Of a DNA stretch of 64,000 bases, positions 52,939 to 61,974 are shown one piece after another. Position 1 is the stretch's first letter. Every line of letters begins with the position of its first letter. This DNA comes from Bin87 sp965217175 (lineage in GTDB: Bacteria; Chloroflexota; Dehalococcoidia; Lucifugimonadales; UBA3495): contig OZ244251.1 of NCBI GenBank assembly GCA_965217175.1, positions 1,116,001 through 1,180,000 of the forward strand, read 5' to 3'. The translations under genes and the position numbers were made by a program. The notes beneath the pieces were generated by a model that searched no databases, was not told where the DNA came from, and saw only the letters and a list, made by a program, of their open reading frames with translations.

Positions 52939-54006
52939 TCAGGTTCCCGTCGGGTCGCCGGGCTCGGGTGCGTGGGGTCGCAGGGCGCCCCAAACCAGCA
53001 GGCCTGCCAACACGATGCCCACCAGCACGGGGAGCGCCAGGTACCAGAAACGTACTTCCCGGAGAGGGTGGCCCAACCGGGTGATCCAGGAGGGTTGGGG
53101 AAGTCCGGACAACGTCAGATTGACACCCTCGCCGGACGCAATGGCATCCTGTCCCCAAAGACCGTAGGTTATGGAACCGACGGTTACCGCTTCCAGGGCG
53201 GGGAGCCCGCCCACACCGACATTGCCAAACTCCCTGGGTATCAGCAGGCGGAACGACTCAGCGCCCTGCAACGTATTATCCCGCCAGGCTACGGAGTCGT
53301 CGGCGTATGGGAATGAAAAAGTGAAGCTGACTTGATGGCGGCCCGGCGGGACCGGGGCGGTGATGGCGAATCCGGTGCCAACCGGGATCACCTCGCCGCC
53401 GACCAGGTCGGTGGACACGTTCAGGTCTGACGTTTCGGGCGGCATCGAAAATCTCAGGAAACTGAACTGCCCGATCACTGGGGCAACCGACAGATCAGGC
53501 ACCAGTGTGGTGTCAGTGCGGTTTTCCAGCGTGAACAACTGTACGGCGGTGATGCGTCGGTTTCCCACGTCGATGCCGGCCACGATGATTGATTGCTCTG
53601 TGGTGGACACGACGCCAATGTTCTGCGTGGGTTCGTACACGGTAAGGGTCAGGGCCTGTGATAAGTCTGCGGGCGACAGAACCTGGCTGTATCGGGTTCC
53701 TCCGTAAGCGGCCACCAGTGCAATGCTGCCGCCGGGCGGCGGAGGCTGAACTGCTTCAAAACTGAATGTCGCGTCGCCGTTGGTTATTGTTTCCAGCGTG
53801 TTCACCGACCCGGAATCCGCGCCGAACAGATGCAGCAGGGTGGGCACTCCGGCGGGCAGGGGGCCGCCCGCGGTTCCGTTGACCAGCGTACCCGAAACCG
53901 TCAACGGCGCTTCGTCATTGGACTGACCGAACAGGGTCGCTGGAATCAGCGCCATCGCCATCACGGCAACGAGACTGGCAATCGCAAAGATGGGCCATCT
54001 TTTCAA
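52939..54006 (-). CDS. secreted, C-terminally anchored protein in the ccm cluster
   Basis: A 355-residue protein with an N-terminal signal/TM segment (IFAIASLVAVMAMALIPATL), a long beta-rich extracytoplasmic part with carboxypeptidase-regulatory-like and Ig-like patterning (VSGTLVNGTAGGPLPAGVPT), and a C-terminal TM helix (WYLALPVLVGIVLAGLLVWG). No named family comes to mind. Its stop is 4 bases upstream of ccmG, and its start overlaps the ccmI-like stop by 4 bases, so it belongs to the same operon and probably supports haem delivery or c-type cytochrome assembly. Confidence 0.7.
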   Translation of the reverse strand: MKRWPIFAIASLVAVMAMALIPATLFGQSNDEAPLTVSGTLVNGTAGGPLPAGVPTLLHLFGADSGSVNTLETITNGDATFSFEAVQPPPPGGSIALVAAYGGTRYSQVLSPADLSQALTLTVYEPTQNIGVVSTTEQSIIVAGIDVGNRRITAVQLFTLENRTDTTLVPDLSVAPVIGQFSFLRFSMPPETSDLNVSTDLVGGEVIPVGTGFAITAPVPPGRHQVSFTFSFPYADDSVAWRDNTLQGAESFRLLIPREFGNVGVGGLPALEAVTVGSITYGLWGQDAIASGEGVNLTLSGLPQPSWITRLGHPLREVRFWYLALPVLVGIVLAGLLVWGALRPHAPEPGDPTGT

Positions 54007-54305
54007 GGCTGAATCCCCGATGCCGGTTCGGACTCGGATTGGTCGATGTCGCGCAGCAATATGGCCGCCCGGCGGCGGTATTCTGATAATTGAGCCTGGT
54101 AGTCGTCATCCGCCACACGCCCCAATTGATGTTCAACCTGGAGGGTGCGGATCGCCTCGTACACGGAGGCCAGGGCCGCATTCTGGTTGGGCGCGTCGCC
54201 GGCTTTTGAGGGTTGGGTATGGGAGCGGCGATTGGCGAATAACAGGGGCCAGGCCACGATCCCCACGATCAGGACGGCGACGGCGATGATCAGTCCCAGC
54301 TGCAT
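54003..54305 (-). CDS. CcmI-like c-type cytochrome biogenesis protein
   Basis: A 100-residue protein with an N-terminal TM helix (LGLIIAVAVLIVGIVAWPLL) and a helical soluble tail containing LQVEHQLGRVADDDYQAQLSEY, a pattern like the N-terminal part of CcmI. CcmI chaperones apocytochromes to the CcmFH haem lyase. Canonical CcmI adds a TPR domain that is missing here, so it may be a short form. Confidence 0.65.
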   Translation of the reverse strand: MQLGLIIAVAVLIVGIVAWPLLFANRRSHTQPSKAGDAPNQNAALASVYEAIRTLQVEHQLGRVADDDYQAQLSEYRRRAAILLRDIDQSESEPASGIQP

Positions 54306-54327
54306 ACGTACTCTGGCGTCGCTGTCG

Positions 54328-56322
54328 CTAGTCTGCCGACGGGACGCTAACGGGCGCAGGCGCAGGCGCTGCGACGCGAACGCGCTCGGTGGCCCGCGCT
54401 GGCCAGAGGGCCACCACCGTCCCCAGGATAACCACGGCGCCGGCTACCCACATCCACCACACCAATGGATTTATCAGGATACGGAACCCGACCGAGCCGT
54501 CATCCCGGTTCTCGCTGGGGACGACGTAAAAATCTTCAACGGGCGTTGAGCGAATGGCGGCCCGCGTCGCAGCCATGTTGTGGTCGGGGTAAAACGACCG
54601 GTGAGGCTGCAAAACTTCCAGGAAGGCGCCGTTGCGGTAAACCTCAATGGTGGAGCGAAATTCGGTGCGATCAGAGAAGGCCAGCGTCGTGGTGTCCACG
54701 TACTCCAGTCGGTAATCGTCGACGACGACCGACTCCCCGGGCGCGAGTACAACATCCCGCTGGACGCCGTAGAATGATTGGCCCACCACGCCGAGGGCGA
54801 CCATCACGACAGCCAGATGTACGATGTATCCACCATAGCGGGGCCGGTTGGCGGCGATGAGTCTCAGGAAGCCGATGGCCAGGTTGTCGCCCACGCTGCG
54901 GCGGCGAGCCAACACTCCACGTACCCACTCGGTAACGATTCCGGTGGTTACCAGGGCGCACAGAGAGAAGCCGATCACCGCGTAGGGCTTCCACACTCCC
55001 ACGGCCACCAGCACGATCGCGGTGGCCAACGCCGCTGACCCGGGCAACAGCAGGGCGCGACGCAGGGACCGGAGGTTGGCGCGGCGCCAGGGCAGCAGCG
55101 GACCCACGCCCATCAGCAGGATGAGCGCTAGCATCAGGGGGCCGTTCACCTGATCGTAGAATGGTCGGGCGACGGTGATCTCCTGATCTGCGAACAGGCG
55201 GGATAGCAGGGGATACACGGTTCCCCACAGCGTCGCGAATGCGACTCCCAGCAACAGCAGGTTGTTGACCAGAAACGCCGACTCACGGGACAGCATGGAG
55301 TCCAGATGCTGTGCGCTGCGCATCCGGTCGTATCGCCAGAGGAACACGGCCAACGGCGCCACCACGCCCACAGCGAGGAACAGCAGGAACACCCAACCCA
55401 GAGTCGATGCTCCGAAGGAATGCACCGAGGGTACGGGCCCGCCCCGATTCATGAACATGCCATACAACGCCAAGCCGAATGCGACGTTGATGAGCACTAT
55501 GTTCCACATGCGGAACATGCCACGCCGTTTTTGTACCATGATGGAATGGACGAAGGCGGTGAGGGCAATCCACGGCATGAAAGCGGCGTTTTCCACCGGG
55601 TCCCAGAACCAGAATCCGCCCCAACCCAGGATGGTGTAGGCCCACCAGGACCCAAGGAGGAGCCCGGTGGCCAACAACGCCCAGATTCCGACGCCCCAGG
55701 CGCGCCCGGCGTCGATCCATTCATCGCCACCGCGACCGCCAATCAGGCCGCCCAGCGAGAAGGCGAAGGGGATGCTGATTCCCACCAGTCCGGCCATCAG
55801 CGCCGGCGGATGGAAGAACATGCCGAAGTGGGTTAGCAGAGGGTTGATGCCCTGTCCATCCGGAACGGGGAAGGGCAATCTTTGAAACGGGTTCGCCATG
55901 AAGCCCATGACGGCCAGAAAGAACACCTCGATGAACATGAGGACGGCTACGGTCCAGGCCAGGGTGGGCCGGGTCGCCGCGGGGGCCAGCCAGATCGCTA
56001 CCGCTGCCATCACGGAGAGGATGAAGGCGATGTACAGTAGTGATCCTTCGTTGCCGGCGTAAAAGGCCACCCAGGTGTAGATGTTGGGCATTGCCAGGCT
56101 GCTGTGCGCGGCCACGTATGCCAGCGAAAAATCGCGGGTGATGAAACTCTGTACCAGCGACAGGGTCGCCACCAGCAAAACCACCACCAGCGCATACGAC
56201 GCTTTTCGCCCACTGACCACCAACTGGGGAGCGTGCCGCAGCTGACCGGTAACAGAGGCTGCCAGAGAGTAACTGGCCAACGCCAGCGCCATCCAGAGGC
56301 AGGCGGCGCCCAGATCAGCCAC
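54328..56322 (-). CDS. ccmF: haem lyase CcmF
   Basis: A 664-residue polytopic membrane protein that ligates haem to apocytochromes together with CcmH. The tryptophan-rich haem-handling signature is GWGGFWFWDPVEN near residues 230-245, with further His-bearing TM segments. An extracytoplasmic beta domain (VLAPGESVVVDDYRLEYV) precedes the final helix. Its start overlaps the ccmH stop by 8 bases. CcmA, B, C, D and E are not in the window. Confidence 0.93.
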   Translation of the reverse strand: MADLGAACLWMALALASYSLAASVTGQLRHAPQLVVSGRKASYALVVVLLVATLSLVQSFITRDFSLAYVAAHSSLAMPNIYTWVAFYAGNEGSLLYIAFILSVMAAVAIWLAPAATRPTLAWTVAVLMFIEVFFLAVMGFMANPFQRLPFPVPDGQGINPLLTHFGMFFHPPALMAGLVGISIPFAFSLGGLIGGRGGDEWIDAGRAWGVGIWALLATGLLLGSWWAYTILGWGGFWFWDPVENAAFMPWIALTAFVHSIMVQKRRGMFRMWNIVLINVAFGLALYGMFMNRGGPVPSVHSFGASTLGWVFLLFLAVGVVAPLAVFLWRYDRMRSAQHLDSMLSRESAFLVNNLLLLGVAFATLWGTVYPLLSRLFADQEITVARPFYDQVNGPLMLALILLMGVGPLLPWRRANLRSLRRALLLPGSAALATAIVLVAVGVWKPYAVIGFSLCALVTTGIVTEWVRGVLARRRSVGDNLAIGFLRLIAANRPRYGGYIVHLAVVMVALGVVGQSFYGVQRDVVLAPGESVVVDDYRLEYVDTTTLAFSDRTEFRSTIEVYRNGAFLEVLQPHRSFYPDHNMAATRAAIRSTPVEDFYVVPSENRDDGSVGFRILINPLVWWMWVAGAVVILGTVVALWPARATERVRVAAPAPAPVSVPSAD

Positions 56323-56896
56323 GGTCGGGTTCCCCTGATACGGCGGTTTCCCCGGATGCGCCGGATTCTCTGGGTGCGCTGGGTTCCAGGGCCAGTTCCC
56401 GATCCACGGCGGCCAGATACGGTTGCAGATCCGATGCGTCAGCGGTGGTGGCCAGAACGACCGCCGGCCGGCGACGCATTGCCCGCAGGGTCAGCAGCCC
56501 TCCCGCCAGCGCCAGCGCTAACGCGACGCCGGGCACGATCCAGGCAATCAGGTTGAAACCGGAACGGGGTGGTTCGGCAAGGATGCCGAGTCCGTACCGA
56601 TCGGAGAACCAGGCCAACACCTGCTCCCGGTCGGCGCCGTCGGCAAGCATCCGTCGAACCTGATTTCGCATCTGGCGGGCCAGCGGCACCTGAGCCTGGT
56701 CGATGTTTTCTGCCGGGCACACCGGGCACATGAGCATCCGGTCGATTGCCTGGGCTTCTGCTTCGTCGAAATCCGCGGTGGTGTCGGCGCCACCCGTTTC
56801 GCCTGATTGAGCGTGGACAGGATTCACCTGATGGCCAATCACGATGGCGGCGGCCAGGCCGAAAAACAGGCCGGCGATAGTCAAGGTACGCCACAT
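56315..56896 (-). CDS. ccmH: CcmH/CycL-type cytochrome c maturation protein
   Basis: A 193-residue protein with an N-terminal TM/signal (LTIAGLFFGLAAAIVI). The redox motif LMCPVCPAENIDQAQ (CxxC) and LAWFSDRYGLGILAEPPRSG are diagnostic for CcmH/CycL, and a second TM helix follows. The C-terminal tail of about 60 residues is acidic and Ser-rich. Its position between actE and ccmF ties the maturation genes to the cytochrome-containing complex. Confidence 0.9.
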   Translation of the reverse strand: MWRTLTIAGLFFGLAAAIVIGHQVNPVHAQSGETGGADTTADFDEAEAQAIDRMLMCPVCPAENIDQAQVPLARQMRNQVRRMLADGADREQVLAWFSDRYGLGILAEPPRSGFNLIAWIVPGVALALALAGGLLTLRAMRRRPAVVLATTADASDLQPYLAAVDRELALEPSAPRESGASGETAVSGEPDRG

Positions 56897-57031
56897 AATT
56901 TTACACGGATGAGCGATAGACGGGTCGCCTCGGCCTGCCGGGGCGAACTTTGGGCACAGGTGCGGTTTACGAATCGAGGCCGCCGGACTATGCCAAACTA
57001 AACCTGCGGCGGCGGATTTTGGCAGAACCCG

Positions 57032-57601
57032 CTACTCGCAGGCCGCGGTATCTCTGCCTTGGATGCAACCCTGCACGTAGTCAAGAACGTCTTCTATCTG
57101 GTCGCTGGTGAGCAGCTTTGAAAAGTTGGGCATCACGTTGACACCGCCGGTAAGCGCACCGCGCAATTCGTCTCGCCCCAGGCCCATAGCAGCGTCGGAG
57201 GTAAGAACCGGGTTCAGCAGGGGCGCATCGGTTGTCTGGTAACCGTAGTGAACGATCATGCGGGCCAGGACGGGGCCATCGCCCTGTCCGGTGTCGCCGT
57301 GGCACATGACGCAGTTGACTTCGAAGAGGTGTTTCCCAGAGCCGGCAAAAATGGTGGGTTGCGGGGGAGATGAACCGTAGTAGGGCACCGCGGACTCGGG
57401 AGGACTGAGGCGTGGGGGCTCGTGGACTCTGTACGACGGCTGGTAATGCATCTCGTAGAATATGTCCAGAGGATACGCTCCCTGTGAACAGCCGGCAGCC
57501 AGTATGCCCACCGAGGCGATGGCTGCGATGAGAATCGCCAGCCTCCACCTACCGGTCAGGGCCGGAGTGATCGCAGTCATCTTGGTAATAATTTGGTTCA
57601 T
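57032..57601 (-). CDS. actE: ActE-like monohaem cytochrome c lipoprotein (alternative complex III)
   Basis: A 189-residue lipoprotein: signal segment LAILIAAIASVGILAAGC (lipobox Cys38), the ActE-typical GAYPLDIFYEMHYQPSYRVH at residues 41-60, one haem motif CVMCH at residues 97-101, and an axial-Met candidate in VMPNF. It is the mobile or terminal haem subunit that passes electrons out of alternative complex III. The gene begins 33 bases after actD; ccmH follows about 135 bases later. Confidence 0.9.
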   Translation of the reverse strand: MNQIITKMTAITPALTGRWRLAILIAAIASVGILAAGCSQGAYPLDIFYEMHYQPSYRVHEPPRLSPPESAVPYYGSSPPQPTIFAGSGKHLFEVNCVMCHGDTGQGDGPVLARMIVHYGYQTTDAPLLNPVLTSDAAMGLGRDELRGALTGGVNVMPNFSKLLTSDQIEDVLDYVQGCIQGRDTAACE

Positions 57602-57634
57602 CTTTATCAGCGCAGGTCGGCCGTCAGGACCCGG

Positions 57635-58147
57635 TTAATCATCGTCGGATTTGACGTCGATAGCTCCAGCCCCGTTGAGAATTTGCATCACCTGGGGCCC
57701 CCGATCCTGCTCGGCATTTACCAACAGGCCGATGATTCCCTGGGTGATTCGGTTGTCATAAAGGCCCATTTTGAACTTGGGCAATCGTGATTCGAAGATG
57801 ATACCGATGACGGTGAACAGGATTGCGCCCAGCATGGTGCCTTCGTAGCAGATGATGGCCATGGGAGGTAGCGAGAGGATCGGCTTGCCGCCGGTAACCA
57901 GCGGGTATGCCACCTGGGTCATCGCGGTGATCATGATGCCGGAGGTGAGGCCCAGGAGCGCTCCCACGAAAGGATACAGGTACAACCGGTGCTTTTCTTC
58001 CCGTTCTCCAAAGGCTCCCTCGGGATACGGAGAGTCGGTCAGGAAATCATACTCGGTGTCCTCAATTCCGGCAGACTTTAGAGCGTCGCCGGCGTTGGCG
58101 GCGGACTCGGCGTCCTGGAACAGCCCCAGAATTGCTTGTTTAGCCAT
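57635..58147 (-). CDS. actD: ActD-like membrane subunit (DUF3341)
   Basis: A 170-residue protein with an N-terminal ferredoxin-like/regulatory part (AILGLFQDAESAANAGDALK) and two TM helices in the middle (YLYPFVGALLGLTSGIMITA and MAIICYEGTMLGAILFTVIG), then a C-terminal KMGLYDNRITQGIIGLLVNA. This pattern is the DUF3341 ActD subunit of alternative complex III. It is 59 bases after actC. Confidence 0.9.
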   Translation of the reverse strand: MAKQAILGLFQDAESAANAGDALKSAGIEDTEYDFLTDSPYPEGAFGEREEKHRLYLYPFVGALLGLTSGIMITAMTQVAYPLVTGGKPILSLPPMAIICYEGTMLGAILFTVIGIIFESRLPKFKMGLYDNRITQGIIGLLVNAEQDRGPQVMQILNGAGAIDVKSDDD

Positions 58148-58206
58148 GGTGTTAATCCCTGTCCTTTGTCATCGCGAGAAGTGCAGCGAGGTGGCAATAC
58201 CGCTCG

Positions 58207-59595
58207 CTAGTCCTCTCTGAAGGTGGCCGGCACGATGCGACGACCCACCCTGATTTCGGTTCTCAAAATGTCTCCCTCCTTGATGTCGTAAAGAGGCACC
58301 AACGGGAAGATCCGGCTGAACAGCAGCATCAGCATAGTTACGAAGGCGAAAGTCGCTGCCACGATGATCATTTCGGCAGGTTGCGGAATATAGTCATTCC
58401 ACGTGAAAGTCAGGAACTGCTTGTTGGCCTGGCCGGGAACGAACAGCAGGTAACGTTCCAGCCACATCCCCACGTTTACCGAGATGCAGGCCGTGGACAT
58501 TATCCACAGGTTGCGGCGCCAGGCTCTGGGCAACCACAGGATGACCGGCAGGAAGTAGGTAATGCCGACGAACACTATCATCCAGATGTTGTAGGCCACG
58601 CCGTTATCGCTGGGAAGGAACTGGAGTTGACGCACCGCGATTTCATCGCCTTCCAGGCCGTATATTCCGAAAATGATCTCCATGACCAGGAAGTAGAACC
58701 ACCCGGTGGCAACGACGATGAGCAGACGGCCCAGGGCGTCGATGTGTTCGTGGCGGATGTAATCCTGCCACCCGTAGGCCCACCGCAGCAGGATCAAGGC
58801 AAATACTACGGCCGACACCCCGGAGTGGACTGCGCCGACCACGAAGTAGGGGGCGAAGACGGTGCTGTGCCACGACTTGATGGCCACTGCCATTCCGAAG
58901 TCCCAGGAAACGATGGAGTGCACGGATACGAACACGGGCAGGATGAGCGCCGACAGCAGGACACCGGCGATAATTTGCAGCTTCCACTGGCGCGGATTGC
59001 CTTCCCAGCCCATGGCCAGCATGGTGTAGACCCGATGGGGCCATCCCGTGGTGCGGTCGCGGAGAACTGCGAAGTCGGGCACCAGCGCGATCATCACGAA
59101 CATGGTGGAAGAAGTGAGGTAGGTGAGAATGGCCGAGGGGTCCCAAACCAGGGGGGTGCGAATGTTGGGCCACACGCCACGGGCGAAGTCGTAAGGAAAC
59201 GCCCAGTACAGGATCCGCCAGGGTCGCCCAGTGTGGATGATGGGCATGATCATGGCGGTCATCAGCGAGAAGATCGTGAGCACTTCGGCGGCGCGGGTCG
59301 CCGGGCGGCGCCACTCCGCCTTGGCCAGGCGCAGGATCGCGGAGAGCATGACACCGGCGTGGCTGATACCGATCCAGAACACGAAGTTGGTGATGAAGAA
59401 GCCCCAGACCACCTTGTAGTTCAGGCCGGTGATTCCCAATCCGGTATTGATCATCACTCCGATGGTGATGGTGGCCGCCAGCACTACCAGGCCCAGCAGC
59501 GACACTACCGGCCAGTACCAGCCTGGCGTTTCCAGTATGGACCGCAGCAGGTCGCGGTTGACTTGCGCTGCGGGTAGGACTTTGCCTTCCTGCAT
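58207..59595 (-). CDS. actC: ActC-like NrfD-family quinol-binding membrane subunit
   Basis: A 462-residue polytopic protein of the NrfD/PsrC family. WGFFITNFVFWIGISHAG near residue 60, PIIHTGRPWRILYWAFPYD and VNVGMWLERYLLFVPG match ActC of alternative complex III, which forms the quinol-oxidising membrane part. It has about ten TM helices. It lies between a second NrfD-like gene and actD, all on the same strand. Confidence 0.92.
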   Translation of the reverse strand: MQEGKVLPAAQVNRDLLRSILETPGWYWPVVSLLGLVVLAATITIGVMINTGLGITGLNYKVVWGFFITNFVFWIGISHAGVMLSAILRLAKAEWRRPATRAAEVLTIFSLMTAMIMPIIHTGRPWRILYWAFPYDFARGVWPNIRTPLVWDPSAILTYLTSSTMFVMIALVPDFAVLRDRTTGWPHRVYTMLAMGWEGNPRQWKLQIIAGVLLSALILPVFVSVHSIVSWDFGMAVAIKSWHSTVFAPYFVVGAVHSGVSAVVFALILLRWAYGWQDYIRHEHIDALGRLLIVVATGWFYFLVMEIIFGIYGLEGDEIAVRQLQFLPSDNGVAYNIWMIVFVGITYFLPVILWLPRAWRRNLWIMSTACISVNVGMWLERYLLFVPGQANKQFLTFTWNDYIPQPAEMIIVAATFAFVTMLMLLFSRIFPLVPLYDIKEGDILRTEIRVGRRIVPATFRED

Positions 59596-59689
59596 GTTGT
59601 CTTACTCTTGGCTGTTGACGTTGTGTGGTGGCGTCTGGTTGGTCATTTCGAATTGGACCCGGTCCCGCAAGGGACAGGATGCCAGCATG

Positions 59690-61144
59690 TTACTCGGGTT
59701 TGGCCAGTACGAGGTAACGGCCGCGGATAAAGGTGTCGACCCGTTGGTACATGGAACCTTCTTTCAGCTCCCACAGCGAGAGCGGCGGGAAGAGCATCAT
59801 GCCCAGGCGGAACACGAGCATGACGATACCAAAGGCTCCCAGGATCATGAAGATGTCCCCAAGGTCCGGCAGTCTGGCGGGGGGCACCGACAACAGGAAG
59901 AAATGATACAGGGATTCCTGGTCGGACGACGCGAAGGCGGCTGCGAATATCCGGATATGGAACAGCATCAAACCGATGATGATGAAGACGGCAGCCAGCG
60001 GGGCGCCCCATCCGAGTCGGCGGGCGTGGTTGGAGAGCAGAATCGGGAACGGTATGAAGAAGGTGAATAGCAATTGCACCCAGAAAACGATGGTATAGGA
60101 GTCGAACATGAGGTAGTTCAGGATGTTCAGTTCTACTTCCAGCCGGCCATACCAATAGGTGATGAAGAAGGCGAACAGGTGGTAGGTGTGCAAAAGCGTG
60201 AGCCCCAGCAGTATCTTGCTGGCTGCCCAGAATGGAGCAATACCGATATAGTCCCGGTAGCCGCCCCATCGGCGCATTGCGTAGGCGACAAGGAGGATGA
60301 CGGCCAACCCGCTTTGGAAACTGATGACGGTGTAGAAAGGCGGGAGGATCGAGTCCTTCCAGCCCGGTATCATCGACATCGCGAAGTCGCTGACCACCAG
60401 GAACTGAACGAACACCAGGAACATGAAGTAGAAGGCGCCCAGTATCGCGAGTCCGGCTTTCTGAATTTGCCATTGACGCTTGGTGCCGTACCAGCTGCGG
60501 GATAGTGCTCGGTAAAGGGAGGCTCGGAAACCGGTCATCTGCGCGCGGCTCTGAGCCATGTCGGGCATGGCCGCCAGCCACAGGATGCTCAGCGAGCAGA
60601 CCGCGACGCCGACCATGGCGGCCATCTGCCATCCGAGGGGGGCTCCGAAAGGCACCCTGAACCAGATGGTGCGGCGAATGTCGAGAGCATCGGCGCTGGC
60701 GCCCATGGGGTTGAGGATGTCGGGCAATGCGATGAGGGCTGGTATGAACAACAGTATGTTGACGATGCTTACCAGCGAGAACAACTCGGCCACGCGGGAC
60801 AGAGGTCGACGCCAGTGGCTCTTGGTGAACCGGAAGGCGCAGGCAGCCAGGGGCGCGGACGAAGTGAGGGTGAAAACGAAGCCGAAGGCAGCGACGTAGT
60901 ATCCCCAGACACGATGGTCGGAGAAGCCGTCGGCCATCAGGCGCAGCACGAAGCCTATGATTCCCAACACGGTGAGAGCGGCGCCGATTATCAGGACGGC
61001 GCGGAACAGGGCGGACGGAGCGCGCTGCTTTTCCGTAACGTCGGCCACCAAACCGGTAGGTTCGGGGATCACCCACATCTCGGGGCCGAAGTGGCCGTGT
61101 TCGTGGGCGTCGTGACCGCCGTGGGCTTGCGTTTCGCTGGCCAT
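59690..61144 (-). CDS. second NrfD-like membrane subunit (ActF-like position)
   Basis: A 484-residue polytopic NrfD-like protein. The N-terminal soluble stretch is His-rich (ETQAHGGHDAHEHGHFGPEM). TM segments follow, with RVAELFSLVSIVNILLFIPA and WGGYRDYIGIAPFWAASKIL. It is clearly related to ActC but lacks its TNFVFWIG-type signature. The usual complex has ActC plus ActF as paired NrfD-like subunits, so this is probably the ActF equivalent, although its place before actC differs from the classical gene order. Confidence 0.8.
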   Translation of the reverse strand: MASETQAHGGHDAHEHGHFGPEMWVIPEPTGLVADVTEKQRAPSALFRAVLIIGAALTVLGIIGFVLRLMADGFSDHRVWGYYVAAFGFVFTLTSSAPLAACAFRFTKSHWRRPLSRVAELFSLVSIVNILLFIPALIALPDILNPMGASADALDIRRTIWFRVPFGAPLGWQMAAMVGVAVCSLSILWLAAMPDMAQSRAQMTGFRASLYRALSRSWYGTKRQWQIQKAGLAILGAFYFMFLVFVQFLVVSDFAMSMIPGWKDSILPPFYTVISFQSGLAVILLVAYAMRRWGGYRDYIGIAPFWAASKILLGLTLLHTYHLFAFFITYWYGRLEVELNILNYLMFDSYTIVFWVQLLFTFFIPFPILLSNHARRLGWGAPLAAVFIIIGLMLFHIRIFAAAFASSDQESLYHFFLLSVPPARLPDLGDIFMILGAFGIVMLVFRLGMMLFPPLSLWELKEGSMYQRVDTFIRGRYLVLAKPE

Positions 61145-61145
61145 T

Positions 61146-61946
61146 TTAGTGGGCCTCTCCAGCCAACGGATACTGATCGACCTTCTTCAGGTAGACGATG
61201 CTGGGTCTGGTGTTCATTTCTTCCAGCAGGCGGTAGCCACGGGTTTGCCGCTCGGGTTCGTGGTGACCCGGGTAGGCGTTTACGTCGTCGAAGTAGGGTT
61301 TGATGGCGGTTTCGGGGTCCCGCTGGTCGCCAAACACCAGGGCGTTGGTGGGGCAGGCTTGCACGCAGGCCGGGTCGTAGTTGCCGGCCGTGATGCGTTC
61401 GGCGTTGAGCCTCTGGCCGTCGCGGGATTCCACCTGCAGTTCACCCCGTCGGATGCGCTGGACGCAGAAGGTGCATTTCTCGGTTATACCGCGGGTGCGT
61501 ACCGTTACGTCGGGGTTCAGCTGGTTGGTCAGCCGGTCGGGCCAGTTGGGATGCCAGAAATTGAACATCCGCACCTGGTAGGGGCAGTTGTTGATGCAGT
61601 AACGGGTACCGACGCAGCGGTTATACACTTGGACGTTGAGACCCTCTTCGTTGTGATAGGTGGCGAACACCGGGCATACCGGTTCGCAGGGAGCGTTTTC
61701 GCAATGCTGGCACAGCACCGGCATAAACCGCGCCTTCACGTTGGGGAATTCTCCCTCCCAGTATCGCTCGATGCGAATCCATTCGTACGCGCGGCGCTGC
61801 AGGAAATAGTCTTTCGTATTGATGGGGATGTTGTTCTCGGCCTGGCAGGCAACAACGCAGGCCTGACAGCCCGTGCACTTGTCCAGGTCGACGACCATTC
61901 CCCATTTGTGCTCGTATTGGGCGTTTGGCATTGTGGTTATGGACAC
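61146..61946 (-). CDS. ActB iron-sulfur subunit (B2 part of alternative complex III)
   Basis: A 266-residue iron-sulfur protein with four cluster motifs: CTGCQACVVACQAEN, CQHCENAPCEPVCPV, CINNCPYQVRMFN, and CTFCVQ with CVQACPTNALVFGD. This is the DmsB/NrfC-like ferredoxin domain, which in many organisms is fused to the molybdopterin-like domain as ActB. Here it is a separate gene starting 28 bases after the B1 gene. An ATG at 61931 is an alternative start. Confidence 0.9.
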   Translation of the reverse strand: MSITTMPNAQYEHKWGMVVDLDKCTGCQACVVACQAENNIPINTKDYFLQRRAYEWIRIERYWEGEFPNVKARFMPVLCQHCENAPCEPVCPVFATYHNEEGLNVQVYNRCVGTRYCINNCPYQVRMFNFWHPNWPDRLTNQLNPDVTVRTRGITEKCTFCVQRIRRGELQVESRDGQRLNAERITAGNYDPACVQACPTNALVFGDQRDPETAIKPYFDDVNAYPGHHEPERQTRGYRLLEEMNTRPSIVYLKKVDQYPLAGEAH

Positions 61947-61974
61947 TGATCAGCAGATGTTCGCACACCGCTGT

